The notes beneath the pieces were generated by a model that worked only from the letters and a program-made list of their open reading frames with translations, did not search any database and had not been told where the DNA came from. DNA of 64,000 nucleotides from Prevotella sp. E15-22. GTDB lineage: Bacteria > Bacteroidota > Bacteroidia > Bacteroidales > Bacteroidaceae. How positions within the stretch are numbered: position 1 is the first letter of the stretch; each line of letters begins with the position of its first letter. Where the stretch lies: NCBI RefSeq assembly GCF_023204875.1, contig NZ_CP096247.1:806001-870000 (forward strand), read 5' to 3'. Both the position numbers and the translations under genes were made by a program. Shown one piece after another: positions 26,229 through 34,767 of the stretch.

Positions 26229-28178
26229 TTATTTCTGATATGAATACTTTTCAAGCAACTTCATGGTGCGCAGAATCTCGGCCACGTTCATGGCAAACGA
26301 CATGGCACCTCGTCCGTGGAAGGGTGGGTTGCCGTCGAACAACTCAGAGATTGTGCCTAAGGCATGATAGTCCATCTCGTCCTCATAGCCCACCATCTGA
26401 CGCTCAATGAAACTCAAGCGGCTGCGCTTATACAGTTTCAGACAGGCCTCCATATAGAAGCCGCCCAGCCAAGGCCATGCTGTGCCCTGATGATAGGCAT
26501 AGTCGCGCTGAGTCTGCGGACCCACATACATGGGGTTGTAGCCACCGCTCTTAGGCGACAGCGAGCGTAGTCCCTTTGGCGTCAGTAGTTCGCGTGTGCA
26601 GATGTCAACCACGTTCTTCATTTGCTGTTGGTTCAGGGGCGAGTAGTCCAGTGCCACGGCAAAGATCTGGTTGGGGCGCACGCTCCAGTCCATCATGTTG
26701 CCGTCTACATAATCAAGCAGGTAGCCATATTCGTTGACGAACGTGTCAACAAACGACTTCTTGGTCTTGGCGGCCAACTCCTCCAGCATCTCGGCACCCT
26801 TTGTGTCGCCTTTCTCCGATGCCATTGACGCGCAGAACTTCACGGCGTTGTACCAAAGCGCGTTGAATTCCACGATATAGCCCGAACGAGGCACCACCGG
26901 CTTGCCATTGGCCTTGGAGTTCATCCATGTGATAGCCTTATCGCGACCGTTGGCATAGAGCAGTCCGTTGTCGTCCAGTCGGAGGTTAGGATGCTTGTCG
27001 TCCTTGATATAGATGATGATGTCCTGCAACAGCTTGCCATACTTCTCGAAGGCTTTGTCGCGACCTGCGTAGCGGGCGTACTGCTGTATGGCCCAAACGG
27101 CCCACAGAGGCACGTCAGGCTGATCCATCTCGTAAATCTTCACTGTCAGAGGCTTGCCTTCCATAAACTCGCGCAGACCACGCTCGGCGGTGTTCATCAC
27201 CAATTCGAAGTAGTCCTGCTCGTCGATGGCCAGGGTCAAGCCAGGAAGCGATATGAAGGTATCGCGGGCACGGCACTTGAACCAAGGATAGCCGGCCAGC
27301 AGATAACGGGTGTCATCGGCCTCGCGGTTGTGGAATTGATGAGCAGCCGTAACCAGACAATGATAGAAATTATCGCGTGGTACACGGAGATCCAGTTCCT
27401 TTTGGAACATAGACTTTAGTGCGCTCGACTTTGATTGCGATGTTGAGGCGGCGAAGACAATGCTTTCGCCCTTCTTGATGGGCAACTCGAAATAACCAGG
27501 TACGTAGAGGTCCTCGTTCGAGGCATAGCCACGCTCTTGCTCCTTTGGATACTCGATGCCACGATACCAGTCGGGCTGGAAGATAAACTCGTTCTTCTTG
27601 TTGAACTGCATGAACAAATCGGGATAACCCTTATACATACAGGTGGAGATGCCGTTGTCCACAAGTTTATATTCGCGACTGGCAACGGAGTTTTCATGGG
27701 TGAACTGACGTACGGAACGGAATGCCAGGAACGGACGGAAACGCAGGGTAGTGGCAGAATGAGCCTCTTCCAGGGTGTAGCGAATCAGGATGCGATCCTC
27801 GTAGGCCTGAAAGATAGTCTCGCGCTTCAGAATAACGCCTCCCACACGATAGACGGTAGTAGGAATAAGGCTGGCATCGAATTCGCGGATGTACTTATGT
27901 CCTTTAGGACTAAAGTTGTTGCCTTGATATTTGTGGAGGCCCAGGTTGAATTCTGCTCCGTGCTGCACCACCGTACAGTCGAGTGACGACAGGAGCACGT
28001 GGTTCTCGTCGTCAATCTGGGGTACAGGCACAACTAGGAGGCCATGATACTTTCGCGTGTTACAGTCTACAAGTGTAGACGCGCTATAGGCACCGCCTCG
28101 GTTGGTTCGGAGCAATTCACGACGCAGACTCTCCTCCAGGTTTGTCATCACGGCTTTTTCGAATCGTAAATAACTCAT
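26229..28178 (-). CDS. Glycogen debranching enzyme (amylo-alpha-1,6-glucosidase)
   Basis: A 649-residue protein with an N-terminal bacterial/archaeal debranching-enzyme domain (about residues 15-235, RGGAYSASTLVDCNTRKYHG) and a C-terminal (alpha/alpha)6 amylo-1,6-glucosidase domain (about 270-640; GYPWFKCRARDTFISLPGL, VEFNALWYNAV, HQGTAWPWLGG). It hydrolyses alpha-1,6 branch points of glycogen. I start at ATG 28178 (MSYLRFEKAVM); the 43 upstream codons contain the -7 box. It is first gene of the glycogen operon. Confidence 0.9.
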   Translation of the reverse strand: MSYLRFEKAVMTNLEESLRRELLRTNRGGAYSASTLVDCNTRKYHGLLVVPVPQIDDENHVLLSSLDCTVVQHGAEFNLGLHKYQGNNFSPKGHKYIREFDASLIPTTVYRVGGVILKRETIFQAYEDRILIRYTLEEAHSATTLRFRPFLAFRSVRQFTHENSVASREYKLVDNGISTCMYKGYPDLFMQFNKKNEFIFQPDWYRGIEYPKEQERGYASNEDLYVPGYFELPIKKGESIVFAASTSQSKSSALKSMFQKELDLRVPRDNFYHCLVTAAHQFHNREADDTRYLLAGYPWFKCRARDTFISLPGLTLAIDEQDYFELVMNTAERGLREFMEGKPLTVKIYEMDQPDVPLWAVWAIQQYARYAGRDKAFEKYGKLLQDIIIYIKDDKHPNLRLDDNGLLYANGRDKAITWMNSKANGKPVVPRSGYIVEFNALWYNAVKFCASMASEKGDTKGAEMLEELAAKTKKSFVDTFVNEYGYLLDYVDGNMMDWSVRPNQIFAVALDYSPLNQQQMKNVVDICTRELLTPKGLRSLSPKSGGYNPMYVGPQTQRDYAYHQGTAWPWLGGFYMEACLKLYKRSRLSFIERQMVGYEDEMDYHALGTISELFDGNPPFHGRGAMSFAMNVAEILRTMKLLEKYSYQK

Positions 28179-28233
28179 AGTTCCTATCTTAAGGTTTTTA
28201 TTGTTAATAATTTCACGTTTTAGATTTCTTTTC

Positions 28234-28241
28234 CAAAAGTA
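28234..28241 (-). promoter_or_regulatory. -7 box of the glycogen operon
   Basis: TACTTTTG on the minus strand, 55 nt before the debranching enzyme start. Confidence 0.5.
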
Positions 28242-28343
28242 CGAATTTTTATTTGGACTACAAAATATTTGGGAATCTTTTTTGTTTTTTGCGTCCAAAA
28301 ACAACAAAAAGATGACTTTCCTGCCACCTTTCTGTTTCGTGCC

Positions 28344-29276
28344 TTAGTCGGGAATCAGGAAGTTGATAACCTCTTGTTCCACATGGATGCGATACTCGCC
28401 CACAGGTTTTCCAATCACGTTGCCGTCTACACTGACAAGAGCCTTGCCCGTGTCGAACTTCATGCTGTGTGTGCGATAGGGGTGTACGCTCTTATGGTTG
28501 AGAAAGCGTCCTGTGATTAGTAGCCACAATCCCTCAATAAACTGCTTTATCTTGAGGTTATAGACAACCGATACGTCGAGCAGTCCGCTATAGGGCACGG
28601 CATTGGGCGTCTGTCCGTAGCCATAGGCATTGCCCACGCATGCGGTCATAACGCTTCGCTCCACTACCTCGTAGTCTATTTCCAGGTGCATCTTGTAGTC
28701 GTGACGATGAAACAGTAGGGGAATTAGCGACCACAGGAAGGCCAGTTGCTTGGAACCCAGCACCTCTCGCGCTTGTCGGCGCAGGTTCATGATGTCGGCT
28801 GTGAGTCCAATGTTAACGCAGTTCACGAAATAGCGGACACATTGTCCCAGCTTCTTGTCCTCGTAGTCAATGCATCCCACGTCAATCTTTCTGATGCGGC
28901 GATGCGTCAACCATCTCACTGTCTGTTCGTCCTCTTTCTCCTCGAACCCCCAGAAGCGGGCAAAGTCGTTAACAATTCCGTTGGGGATGATACCTAAAGC
29001 CACCTCATCGCGTATGCTTTTTTCTTCGCGCATCAAACTGTTAACGGCATCGTTCAGGGCAGTGTCGCCGCCAACCACAATGATGGTCTTGTAGCCATTG
29101 TGAACCAGCATGGTCATCAATCGTCCCACGCTGTCGGTCGACTCGCTCTGTACAAAGTCGTACAGCACACCCTGGGCATCCAGCTCTCGCTGTAGTTTCT
29201 CCCAGCGCTTGTGTGTTCTGAAAAAGACTTTCTTGGGACAATACAGTACGCCCCATCTTGTTTCTTCCACTGCCAT
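28344..29276 (-). CDS. Diacylglycerol/lipid kinase-like protein
   Basis: A 310-residue protein of the DAGK catalytic superfamily (YegS/DgkB type), which phosphorylates lipids such as diacylglycerol with ATP. The nucleotide loop reads VVGGDTALNDAVN (about residue 74) instead of the usual GGDGTxNEV, and the next motif reads IPNGIVNDFAR (about 98) instead of GTGNDFAR. The C-terminal beta sandwich (YSGLLDVSVVYN, DTGKALVSVDG) is present. The altered loops may change nucleotide use or activity. It is a single gene; function is inferred from fold. Confidence 0.8.
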   Translation of the reverse strand: MAVEETRWGVLYCPKKVFFRTHKRWEKLQRELDAQGVLYDFVQSESTDSVGRLMTMLVHNGYKTIIVVGGDTALNDAVNSLMREEKSIRDEVALGIIPNGIVNDFARFWGFEEKEDEQTVRWLTHRRIRKIDVGCIDYEDKKLGQCVRYFVNCVNIGLTADIMNLRRQAREVLGSKQLAFLWSLIPLLFHRHDYKMHLEIDYEVVERSVMTACVGNAYGYGQTPNAVPYSGLLDVSVVYNLKIKQFIEGLWLLITGRFLNHKSVHPYRTHSMKFDTGKALVSVDGNVIGKPVGEYRIHVEQEVINFLIPD

Positions 29277-29313
29277 GATAGTGATTTTTTAGGTATCAAA
29301 CAAATTGTGTGTA

Positions 29314-29321
29314 CAAAGGTA
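29314..29321 (-). promoter_or_regulatory. -7 box of the lipid kinase gene
   Basis: TACCTTTG on the minus strand, 37 nt before the start codon. Confidence 0.55.
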
Positions 29322-29362
29322 CAATATTATTTTGAATCCGATGATAAAAAAGTAAGAAATTT

Positions 29363-29404
29363 GCAAAAAAAATCCCGCTACGGTCAATTGACTTTCGCGG
29401 GATT
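29363..29404 (-). terminator. Terminator downstream of tRNA-Phe
   Basis: AATCCCGC (29371-29378) pairs with GCGGGATT (29397-29404). The minus strand continues into a T-run. It ends the tRNA transcript 18 nt past the tRNA. Confidence 0.8.
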
Positions 29405-29421
29405 CATAATGAAAGGAGGAG

Positions 29422-29494
29422 TGGTACCTCCAGGAATCGAACCGGGGACACACGGATTTTCAGTCCGATGCTCTACCAACTGAGCTAAGGCACC
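29422..29494 (-). tRNA. tRNA-Phe (GAA)
   Basis: A 73-nt cloverleaf on the minus strand: acceptor GGTGCCT/AGGTACC, D-arm AGCTCAGTTGGTAGAGC, anticodon loop CTGAAAA with anticodon GAA, and T-arm GGTTCGATTCC. The discriminator base is A. The 3' CCA is not encoded. Confidence 0.97.
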
Positions 29495-29525
29495 ATTGAA
29501 AGTGTGTTCCTTTCATTTGCGGGTG

Positions 29526-29533
29526 CAAAGGTA
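29526..29533 (-). promoter_or_regulatory. -7 box of tRNA-Phe
   Basis: TACCTTTG on the minus strand, 31 nt upstream of the tRNA 5' end. Confidence 0.6.
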
Positions 29534-29597
29534 CAAAGAAAAAATCAACTGGCCAAATTTTTACTTGAATAATTTGCAGTTTTTAAGAATTTTTCCG

Positions 29598-31292
29598 CTA
29601 ATATGCTTGTTCGTGCACGCCTTTTACGGCTCTTCCGCTGGGGTCGTTCATGTTTTTGAAGGCAGCATCCCATTCCAAGGCGATGGCTGTCGAGCAGGCC
29701 ACAGAGGCCTCGCTAGGCACGCTCATGGCTGCAGAATCGCTGGGGAAGTGCTCTGCAAAGATAGAACGATAGTAGTATTCTTCCTTGTTCTTTGGTGGGT
29801 TGATGGGGAACCTTTTGGCAGCATGCGCCATCTGTTCGTCAGTGACGGCCTCTGAAGTGATCTGCTTCAAGGTATCAATCCAACTGTAGCCCACGCCATC
29901 GCTAAATTGCTCTTTCTGACGCCAGGCAACCTCCTCAGGCAGCATGTCGGTAAAGGCCTCGCGAACGATTTTCTTTTCAATCTCAAAGCCGGATTCTCCA
30001 GAATCTCCGGATTTCTTTGGACCACACATTTTTGCTGTTGGGTTGGTGCGCATGGCCACATCCAGGAACTCCTTATCGAGGAAAGGCACGCGACCCTCAA
30101 CGCCCCATGCACTGAGACTCTTGTTGGCGCGCAGACAGTCGTACATATAGAGTTTTGAGAGTTTGCGCACAGTCTCCTCGTGAAACTCCTTGGCCGACGG
30201 GGCCTTGTGGAAATACAGATAGCCACCGAAAATCTCGTCGGCACCCTCGCCGCTGAGCACCATCTTGATACCCATCGACTTGATGACACGTGCCAGCAGA
30301 TACATAGGTGTTGAGGCACGCACCGTGGTCACGTCGTAGGTCTCGATGAAATAGATCACGTCGCGGATAGCATCCAGTCCTTCCTGAATGGTATAGTTGA
30401 TTTCGTGGTGAACAGTACCGATATGGTCGGCCACAAGCTTGGCCTTGGCCAGGTCGGGCGCACCCTTCAGTCCCACGGCAAACGAGTGCAGACGAGGCCA
30501 ATATGCCTTGGTCTTCGAGTCGTCCTCAATACGCATCTCACTGTATTTCTCGGCGATGGCAGAGATGACGCTTGAGTCGAGTCCACCAGAGAGTAGCACG
30601 CCATAGGGCACGTCACTCATCAGCTGACGCTTCACAGCATCCTCCAAGGCATCGTGAACAGCCTCCACAGAAGCAGGATTATCCTTCACGGCCTCATATT
30701 TAAACCAGTCGCGCTTGTAGTAGCGCTTCATGCCAGGGTCGGCACTCCAATAATAATGGCCAGGCAGGAATGGCTCGTAGTGCTCACACTGTCCTTCGAG
30801 CGCTTTCAGCTCAGAAGCCACATACACCTTGCCGTCGGCATCGCAGCCGATATAAAGAGGAATCACGCCAATGGGGTCGCGAGCAATGAGGAACTCGTCG
30901 GTCTCCTCGTCGTAGAGCACGAAGGCAAAGATGCCACTCAGGTCCTCGAGGAAGTCAACACCCTTCTCGCGATAGAGTGCCAGGATTACCTCACAGTCGG
31001 AGCCCGTTTGAAACTCATACTGTCCTGCATAGCGGCGGCGAATGTCCTGATGGTTATAGATCTCGCCATTCACAGCCAGCACCTGCTTCTTGTCTGGCGA
31101 GAACAATGGCTGACCACCCGATTCTGGATCCACGATGCTCAGACGTTCGTGAGCCAGAATAGCACTTCCGCCAGAATAGATGCCACTCCAGTCGGGTCCG
31201 CGATGGCGGATCTTCTGACTCATCTTCAACGCTTGTTCACGCAGCTCGTGTGTCTGCTCCTTGACATTCAATATCGCAACGATTCCACACAT
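29598..31292 (-). CDS. asnB: Glutamine-hydrolysing asparagine synthase B
   Basis: A 564-residue two-domain enzyme. The N-terminal Ntn glutaminase starts MCGIVAIL with Cys2 as nucleophile after Met removal; the C-terminal synthetase has the PP-loop LLSGGLDSSVIS (about residue 236). It transfers glutamine amide nitrogen to aspartate. It is third in the operon dapF-dapL-asnB, 17 bp after dapL, under a promoter carrying the nitrogen motif. A palindromic element (29988-30015) is inserted in frame near residue 430, giving SGDSGESGFE. Confidence 0.94.
   Translation of the reverse strand: MCGIVAILNVKEQTHELREQALKMSQKIRHRGPDWSGIYSGGSAILAHERLSIVDPESGGQPLFSPDKKQVLAVNGEIYNHQDIRRRYAGQYEFQTGSDCEVILALYREKGVDFLEDLSGIFAFVLYDEETDEFLIARDPIGVIPLYIGCDADGKVYVASELKALEGQCEHYEPFLPGHYYWSADPGMKRYYKRDWFKYEAVKDNPASVEAVHDALEDAVKRQLMSDVPYGVLLSGGLDSSVISAIAEKYSEMRIEDDSKTKAYWPRLHSFAVGLKGAPDLAKAKLVADHIGTVHHEINYTIQEGLDAIRDVIYFIETYDVTTVRASTPMYLLARVIKSMGIKMVLSGEGADEIFGGYLYFHKAPSAKEFHEETVRKLSKLYMYDCLRANKSLSAWGVEGRVPFLDKEFLDVAMRTNPTAKMCGPKKSGDSGESGFEIEKKIVREAFTDMLPEEVAWRQKEQFSDGVGYSWIDTLKQITSEAVTDEQMAHAAKRFPINPPKNKEEYYYRSIFAEHFPSDSAAMSVPSEASVACSTAIALEWDAAFKNMNDPSGRAVKGVHEQAY
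29988..30015 (-). repeat. In-frame palindromic element inside asnB
   Basis: Contains CCGGATTCTCCAGAATCTCC on the plus strand, with nested GATTCT/AGAATC and CCGGA/TCCGG arms. It is related to elements in mfd and gltD and reads in the same frame (G-E-S-G). Confidence 0.6.
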
Positions 31293-31309
31293 AATGCTTA
31301 TCCTTTCTC

Positions 31310-32575
31310 TTACTTTTGTTTACTCCAGCTGGCAATACGGTCCAGCGCTTCTTCTGTTTTCTCATGACTGCCAAAGGCCGTGAAACGCACGTAGCCCTCG
31401 CCGGCAGGACCAAAGCCCACGCCAGGCGTACACACCACGTTGGCTCCATAGAGCAGGTTCTCGAAGAACTTCCACGATGATGTTGGTGCCATGCCGCCCA
31501 CCTCTTTCTGGAATGTATCGGGTGTGCGCATCCAGATATATGGCGCATTCTCACCACCATAACACTCAAATCCCAGTGAGCGCAGGGTGCTGAGCATCTT
31601 CTTGGCATTCTGCATGTAATAGTCGATAGTGGCCTTCACCTGCTCCTTACCCTCAGGTGTGTAGATAGCCTCGGCCGCACGCTGACTGATATAGCTGGTG
31701 CCGTTGAACTTGGTGCACTGGCGACGATACCACAATGGGTTCAGGGCGATGCGCTCGCCTGTGAGTGTGGCAGCCGTCAGGTCCTTGGGCACCACCGTAT
31801 AGCCACAGCGGATGCCAGTGAAGCCAGCCGTCTTTGAGTACGAGTGGAACTCGATGGCGCATTTACGCGCACCACGGATTTCATAGATAGAGTGGGGTAT
31901 CTTGTCATCCTGAATATAAGCCTGATAGGCAGCATCAAAGAAAATCAGCGCATCGTTCTTCAGGGCGTAGTTCACCCATTTGCGCAACTCCTCGCGAGTG
32001 ATGACCATACCCGTTGGGTTGTTGGGATAGCAGAGATAGATAACATCCACGCGACGCTTGGGAATCTCAGGCACAAAGCCGTTCTCAGCGTTGCAGGGCA
32101 TGTAGATCACATTCGACCACTTGCCGTCCTCCACCGTTCCTGCGCGACCAATCATCACGTTCGAGTCGATATACACGGGATAGATGGGGTCTGTCACGCC
32201 AATCGAGTTGTCCCAGCGAATCAGTTCCTGGATATTACCAGTATCACTCTTGGCACCGTCGTTCACGAAAATCTCGTCAATGTCCAGGTGGATGCCGCGT
32301 GGCAGGAAGTCGTTCTTCAGAATAGCTTCGCGCAGGAAGTCGTAACCTTGCTCAGGACCATAACCACGGAATCCCTTTGCCGTAGCCATCTCGTCGGCAG
32401 CCTTGTGCATAGCCTCTACCACAGCAGGGCACAGGGGTTGTGTCACATCGCCAATTCCCAGCGAGATAACGTCAGCCTTGGGGTGCATCACTTTGAAGGC
32501 ATTCACCTTCTTGGCAATATCTGCAAACAAATAGTTGTTTGGCAGTTTCAGGAAATGTTCGTTAACTAATGCCAT
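31310..32575 (-). CDS. dapL: LL-diaminopimelate aminotransferase
   Basis: A 421-residue PLP enzyme of fold type I. It converts tetrahydrodipicolinate plus glutamate directly to LL-diaminopimelate, bypassing acylated intermediates. The family signature is clear: N-terminal NYLFADIAKKV, YPNNPTGMV, and the PLP-binding Lys in SYSKTAGFTG (about residue 248). It sits between dapF (21 bp upstream) and asnB (17 bp downstream). Its amino donor is glutamate, which fits control with nitrogen assimilation genes. Confidence 0.93.
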   Translation of the reverse strand: MALVNEHFLKLPNNYLFADIAKKVNAFKVMHPKADVISLGIGDVTQPLCPAVVEAMHKAADEMATAKGFRGYGPEQGYDFLREAILKNDFLPRGIHLDIDEIFVNDGAKSDTGNIQELIRWDNSIGVTDPIYPVYIDSNVMIGRAGTVEDGKWSNVIYMPCNAENGFVPEIPKRRVDVIYLCYPNNPTGMVITREELRKWVNYALKNDALIFFDAAYQAYIQDDKIPHSIYEIRGARKCAIEFHSYSKTAGFTGIRCGYTVVPKDLTAATLTGERIALNPLWYRRQCTKFNGTSYISQRAAEAIYTPEGKEQVKATIDYYMQNAKKMLSTLRSLGFECYGGENAPYIWMRTPDTFQKEVGGMAPTSSWKFFENLLYGANVVCTPGVGFGPAGEGYVRFTAFGSHEKTEEALDRIASWSKQK

Positions 32576-32596
32576 ATTCTTTTTGCTATTTCGTTT

Positions 32597-33397
32597 TTAT
32601 TCTATCTCTCCGTCAAATACAAATGTTGCAGGACCAGTCATATAAATGTGATTGTCACGCTCGCGCCATTCGATGCTCAGCACGCCGCCGTCCATCGCAA
32701 TCTGCGAGGTGCGACCAGCCTTGCCTGTCAGGACTGCTGCCGCTGCTGTGGCGCAGGCACCTGTGCCACAGGCCTGCGTGATGCCACTGCCGCGCTCCCA
32801 AACACGTGTGCGGATGGTGCCGTCTTCCTCGATGCGAGCCAATTCGATGTTGCAGCGCTGGGGGAATGCTGGATGATATTCCAAAGAGTGTCCAGTCTCG
32901 CCCACCTGATCAACATTCTCTGTAAAGATGACGTAATGCGGATTGCCCATCGACACAAACGTGCCCTTGTCCATTCCGCGAGAATCGACGAACTGTGTGG
33001 GCACATCGAAGGCAGGCTCGCCCATATCCACGGTGACGCTCTCCACGATGTTGCCGTTCACATGCAGACTCAGCACCTTGATGCCCGATAGCGTCAGCAG
33101 TCGAATCTCTGTTTTTGTAGTGAGGCCCCTCTCATAGACATATTTGCCGATGCATCTCGAGGCATTGCCACACATCAATGCTTCACTGCCGTCGGCATTG
33201 AAGATGCGCATGGTGAAGTCGGCCTCTGGCACAGCACTCTTGCCAATCAGCACCAAACCGTCAGAGCCGATGCCCTTATGCCGGTCGCTCCATTTAATGG
33301 CTGCCGTCTTGGGGTCGTCAATGGGGTGTTGCGACACATTAATATATATATAGTCGTTGCCGCAGCCGTGCATCTTTGTAAAGGGTATCCTGCTCAT
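32597..33397 (-). CDS. dapF: Diaminopimelate epimerase
   Basis: A 266-residue PLP-independent epimerase converting LL- to meso-diaminopimelate for peptidoglycan and lysine. Both catalytic cysteines are present, in CGNASRC (about residue 75) and QACGTGACA (about 211); the N-terminal [11 protein letters not shown] is typical. I start at ATG 33397 ([11 protein letters not shown]), since the upstream ATG 33430 lies within the -7 box. It is first gene of dapF-dapL-asnB. Confidence 0.93.
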   Translation of the reverse strand: MSRIPFTKMHGCGNDYIYINVSQHPIDDPKTAAIKWSDRHKGIGSDGLVLIGKSAVPEADFTMRIFNADGSEALMCGNASRCIGKYVYERGLTTKTEIRLLTLSGIKVLSLHVNGNIVESVTVDMGEPAFDVPTQFVDSRGMDKGTFVSMGNPHYVIFTENVDQVGETGHSLEYHPAFPQRCNIELARIEEDGTIRTRVWERGSGITQACGTGACATAAAAVLTGKAGRTSQIAMDGGVLSIEWRERDNHIYMTGPATFVFDGEIE

Positions 33398-33427
33398 CTT
33401 ACTTTCTCTATATATGTTTTCGGTTGG

Positions 33428-33435
33428 CAAAGGTA
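33428..33435 (-). promoter_or_regulatory. -7 box of dapF-dapL-asnB
   Basis: TACCTTTG on the minus strand, 30 nt before the dapF start; exactly 62 nt separate it from the nitrogen motif at 33498-33511. Confidence 0.65.
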
Positions 33436-33497
33436 GCGCAAAAAACGTAAATCACCAAAAAACTTGTTGCTTTTGGAAACATCGCAAAAAGGAAAAG

Positions 33498-33511
33498 TGA
33501 CAATCTGTTAC
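33498..33511 (-). promoter_or_regulatory. Candidate nitrogen-regulon site, dapF promoter
   Basis: Read toward dapF: GTAACAGATTGTCA, 12 of 14 matches to the consensus CTTACAGATTGTCA built from this window. The protein that binds it is unknown. Confidence 0.6.
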
Positions 33512-33623
33512 TTTTTTCTTGAATTATTGTTGTTTTGTAACTTTCATTGTATTTTCTCACGCCTTTTTGTTACAATTCGTAAAATTAATACGATTGCATG
33601 GAGATATATTCAAACTATTTATG

Positions 33624-33631
33624 TACCTTTG
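33624..33631 (+). promoter_or_regulatory. -7 box of the STM3941-like gene
   Basis: TACCTTTG 29 nt before the ATG at 33661. No nitrogen motif lies at the 62-nt position. Confidence 0.6.
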
Positions 33632-33660
33632 CAAATAGTAATCATTAAAATTTAAAAGAA

Positions 33661-34170
33661 ATGCAAGAAATTAAGATTTATCATTCTGTCTGGAGAACGC
33701 TTCTTCTTTTGCTTTGTGGTGCTGCATTCACGTATGCCAGTGTAATGATCCTCATGGATTCTCGAACAAATTTTTTCATGAATATAATCGCTGTTATAGG
33801 TGTTGTTTTCTTTGGCTTGGGCTCTCTCTTCATGCTGATTATGGTCGTCAGGGAGCGACTAGCCCATCAGCCATTCATGACCATCACAGACAAGAGCGTC
33901 ATTGTTCGTGGAACGAAAGCCTTTGTTGTTAACTTCTCGGATGTGCAGTCCTTCAAGATGATTCATGTGGGATCGCAGAAGTTTGTTGCCATCCATTATA
34001 AACCTAACGTTGAAGTTCAGAAAATGGAGGATGCCAGTTTCTTGGGTCGTATGGTTCGTCGAATTAATATGGGAGTTGGAGATGCTCAGGAGCATCTGGG
34101 TACCACTGGAATGAGCATGAAAATAGAGGAACTGTTCAGCATCCTGAACGATCGACTGAAACAAGCATAA
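33661..34170 (+). CDS. STM3941-like membrane protein
   Basis: A 169-residue protein with two N-terminal membrane helices (about residues 10-30 and 38-60) and a cytosolic beta-rich domain (about 70-165; FMTITDKSVIVRGTKAFVVNFSDV) that resembles the PH-like fold of STM3941-family proteins. Function is unknown. It is a single gene with its own promoter and terminator, divergent from dapF. Confidence 0.7.
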   Translation: MQEIKIYHSVWRTLLLLLCGAAFTYASVMILMDSRTNFFMNIIAVIGVVFFGLGSLFMLIMVVRERLAHQPFMTITDKSVIVRGTKAFVVNFSDVQSFKMIHVGSQKFVAIHYKPNVEVQKMEDASFLGRMVRRINMGVGDAQEHLGTTGMSMKIEELFSILNDRLKQA

Positions 34171-34186
34171 GGAAAAAACATAGATG

Positions 34187-34218
34187 AAAAGGGGTTGGCA
34201 TCACGCCAACCCCTTTTT
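34187..34218. terminator. Bidirectional terminator
   Basis: AAAAGGGGTTGGC pairs with GCCAACCCCTTTT around a 5-base loop. It ends the STM3941-like gene and the convergent mini-Amt gene. Confidence 0.9.
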
Positions 34219-34260
34219 CGTCAAAACAATAGCTTGGTATATCAGAAATGAATGCGAATC

Positions 34261-34518
34261 TTATTTGTTTTTCTCCCTGAGGTGCTCCTCATATTCTGCC
34301 AACTCGCGCTCGCCAATGTCGTCGCCGAAGCACAGCGAGAAGCCTACCACCACCCAAAGGACGGAGATCAGTCCCATGGCGATGAACGACTGCAGCATGG
34401 TGCTGATCACGTTCTTCGCTCCCACCATGCCGCCATAGAAGAACGACAGTCCAGGGGTCATCATCAACACGAAGATAGTGGCCGTCATCAGGATCATCCA
34501 ACGTTTCTTTATCTTCAT
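34261..34518 (-). CDS. Mini-Amt: 85-residue protein matching only the first helices of ammonium transporters
   Basis: An intact 85-codon gene. Residues about 20-68 (TPGLSFFYGGMVGAKNVIST, then QSFIAMGLISVLWVVVGFSL, CFGDD) match the first two membrane helices and intervening loop of Amt/AmtB. Then, where a full Amt continues for over 300 residues, it ends in a charged tail (IGERELAEYEEHLREKNK). It is closer to the AmtB/Amt1 type than to the full Amt at 44607-45863. It has its own TAATTTTG -7 box, a terminator, and the nitrogen motif at the exact position used by glnK and glnN. I infer a functional small membrane protein, perhaps a partner or regulator of Amt; a decayed transporter gene is the alternative. 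Confidence 0.75.
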   Translation of the reverse strand: MKIKKRWMILMTATIFVLMMTPGLSFFYGGMVGAKNVISTMLQSFIAMGLISVLWVVVGFSLCFGDDIGERELAEYEEHLREKNK

Positions 34519-34549
34519 AACGCTTTCCTTTTATTTGTAATTTCGGCCG

Positions 34550-34557
34550 CAAAATTA
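34550..34557 (-). promoter_or_regulatory. -7 box of the mini-Amt gene
   Basis: TAATTTTG on the minus strand, 31 nt before the start; identical to the glnK -7 box. It lies 62 nt from the motif at 34620-34633. Confidence 0.6.
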
Positions 34558-34619
34558 CATCAAAATGACAGGAAACGCGTCTCTTTGCTTCTTGTTTGAT
34601 TGTTAATTCCGTTGTTTTC

Positions 34620-34633
34620 TGTCAATCTGTAAT
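34620..34633 (-). promoter_or_regulatory. Candidate nitrogen-regulon site, mini-Amt promoter
   Basis: Read toward the gene: ATTACAGATTGACA (12 of 14 to consensus). Confidence 0.6.
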
Positions 34634-34691
34634 AATAAACACGCTAATTGGCGCCGTTTTGCTTTCATTTGTCAAAATACGGCACCAATTT

Positions 34692-34705
34692 GTTACAGAT
34701 TGTCA
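34692..34705 (+). promoter_or_regulatory. Second nitrogen-regulon site, opposite orientation
   Basis: GTTACAGATTGTCA (13 of 14 to consensus), about 60 bp farther upstream of the mini-Amt promoter. Confidence 0.5.
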
Positions 34706-34767
34706 CAAAAGGGAAATCAGAATCTTTCTTTAAATTACTAATTTTCATATTGACAGAATAAAACTTC

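Larger units (their letters stand above)
34620..34705. repeat. 86-bp imperfect inverted repeat
   Basis: The outer arms are two nitrogen motifs in opposite orientation. The inner arms are AATTGGCGCCGTTTTG (34646-34661) and its counterpart at 34673-34690 with a 2-base bulge. It fills most of the 34558-34767 gap. Confidence 0.7.

Noticed and set aside
28179-28307. N-terminal extension of the debranching enzyme
   Set aside because: The extension includes the -7 box at 28234-28241 and has no homologous pattern.
34261-34518. Simple pseudogene fragment of amt
   Set aside because: Not fully excluded, but intact promoter, regulon motif, stop codon, charged tail and terminator argue for a maintained gene; reported as mini-Amt instead.
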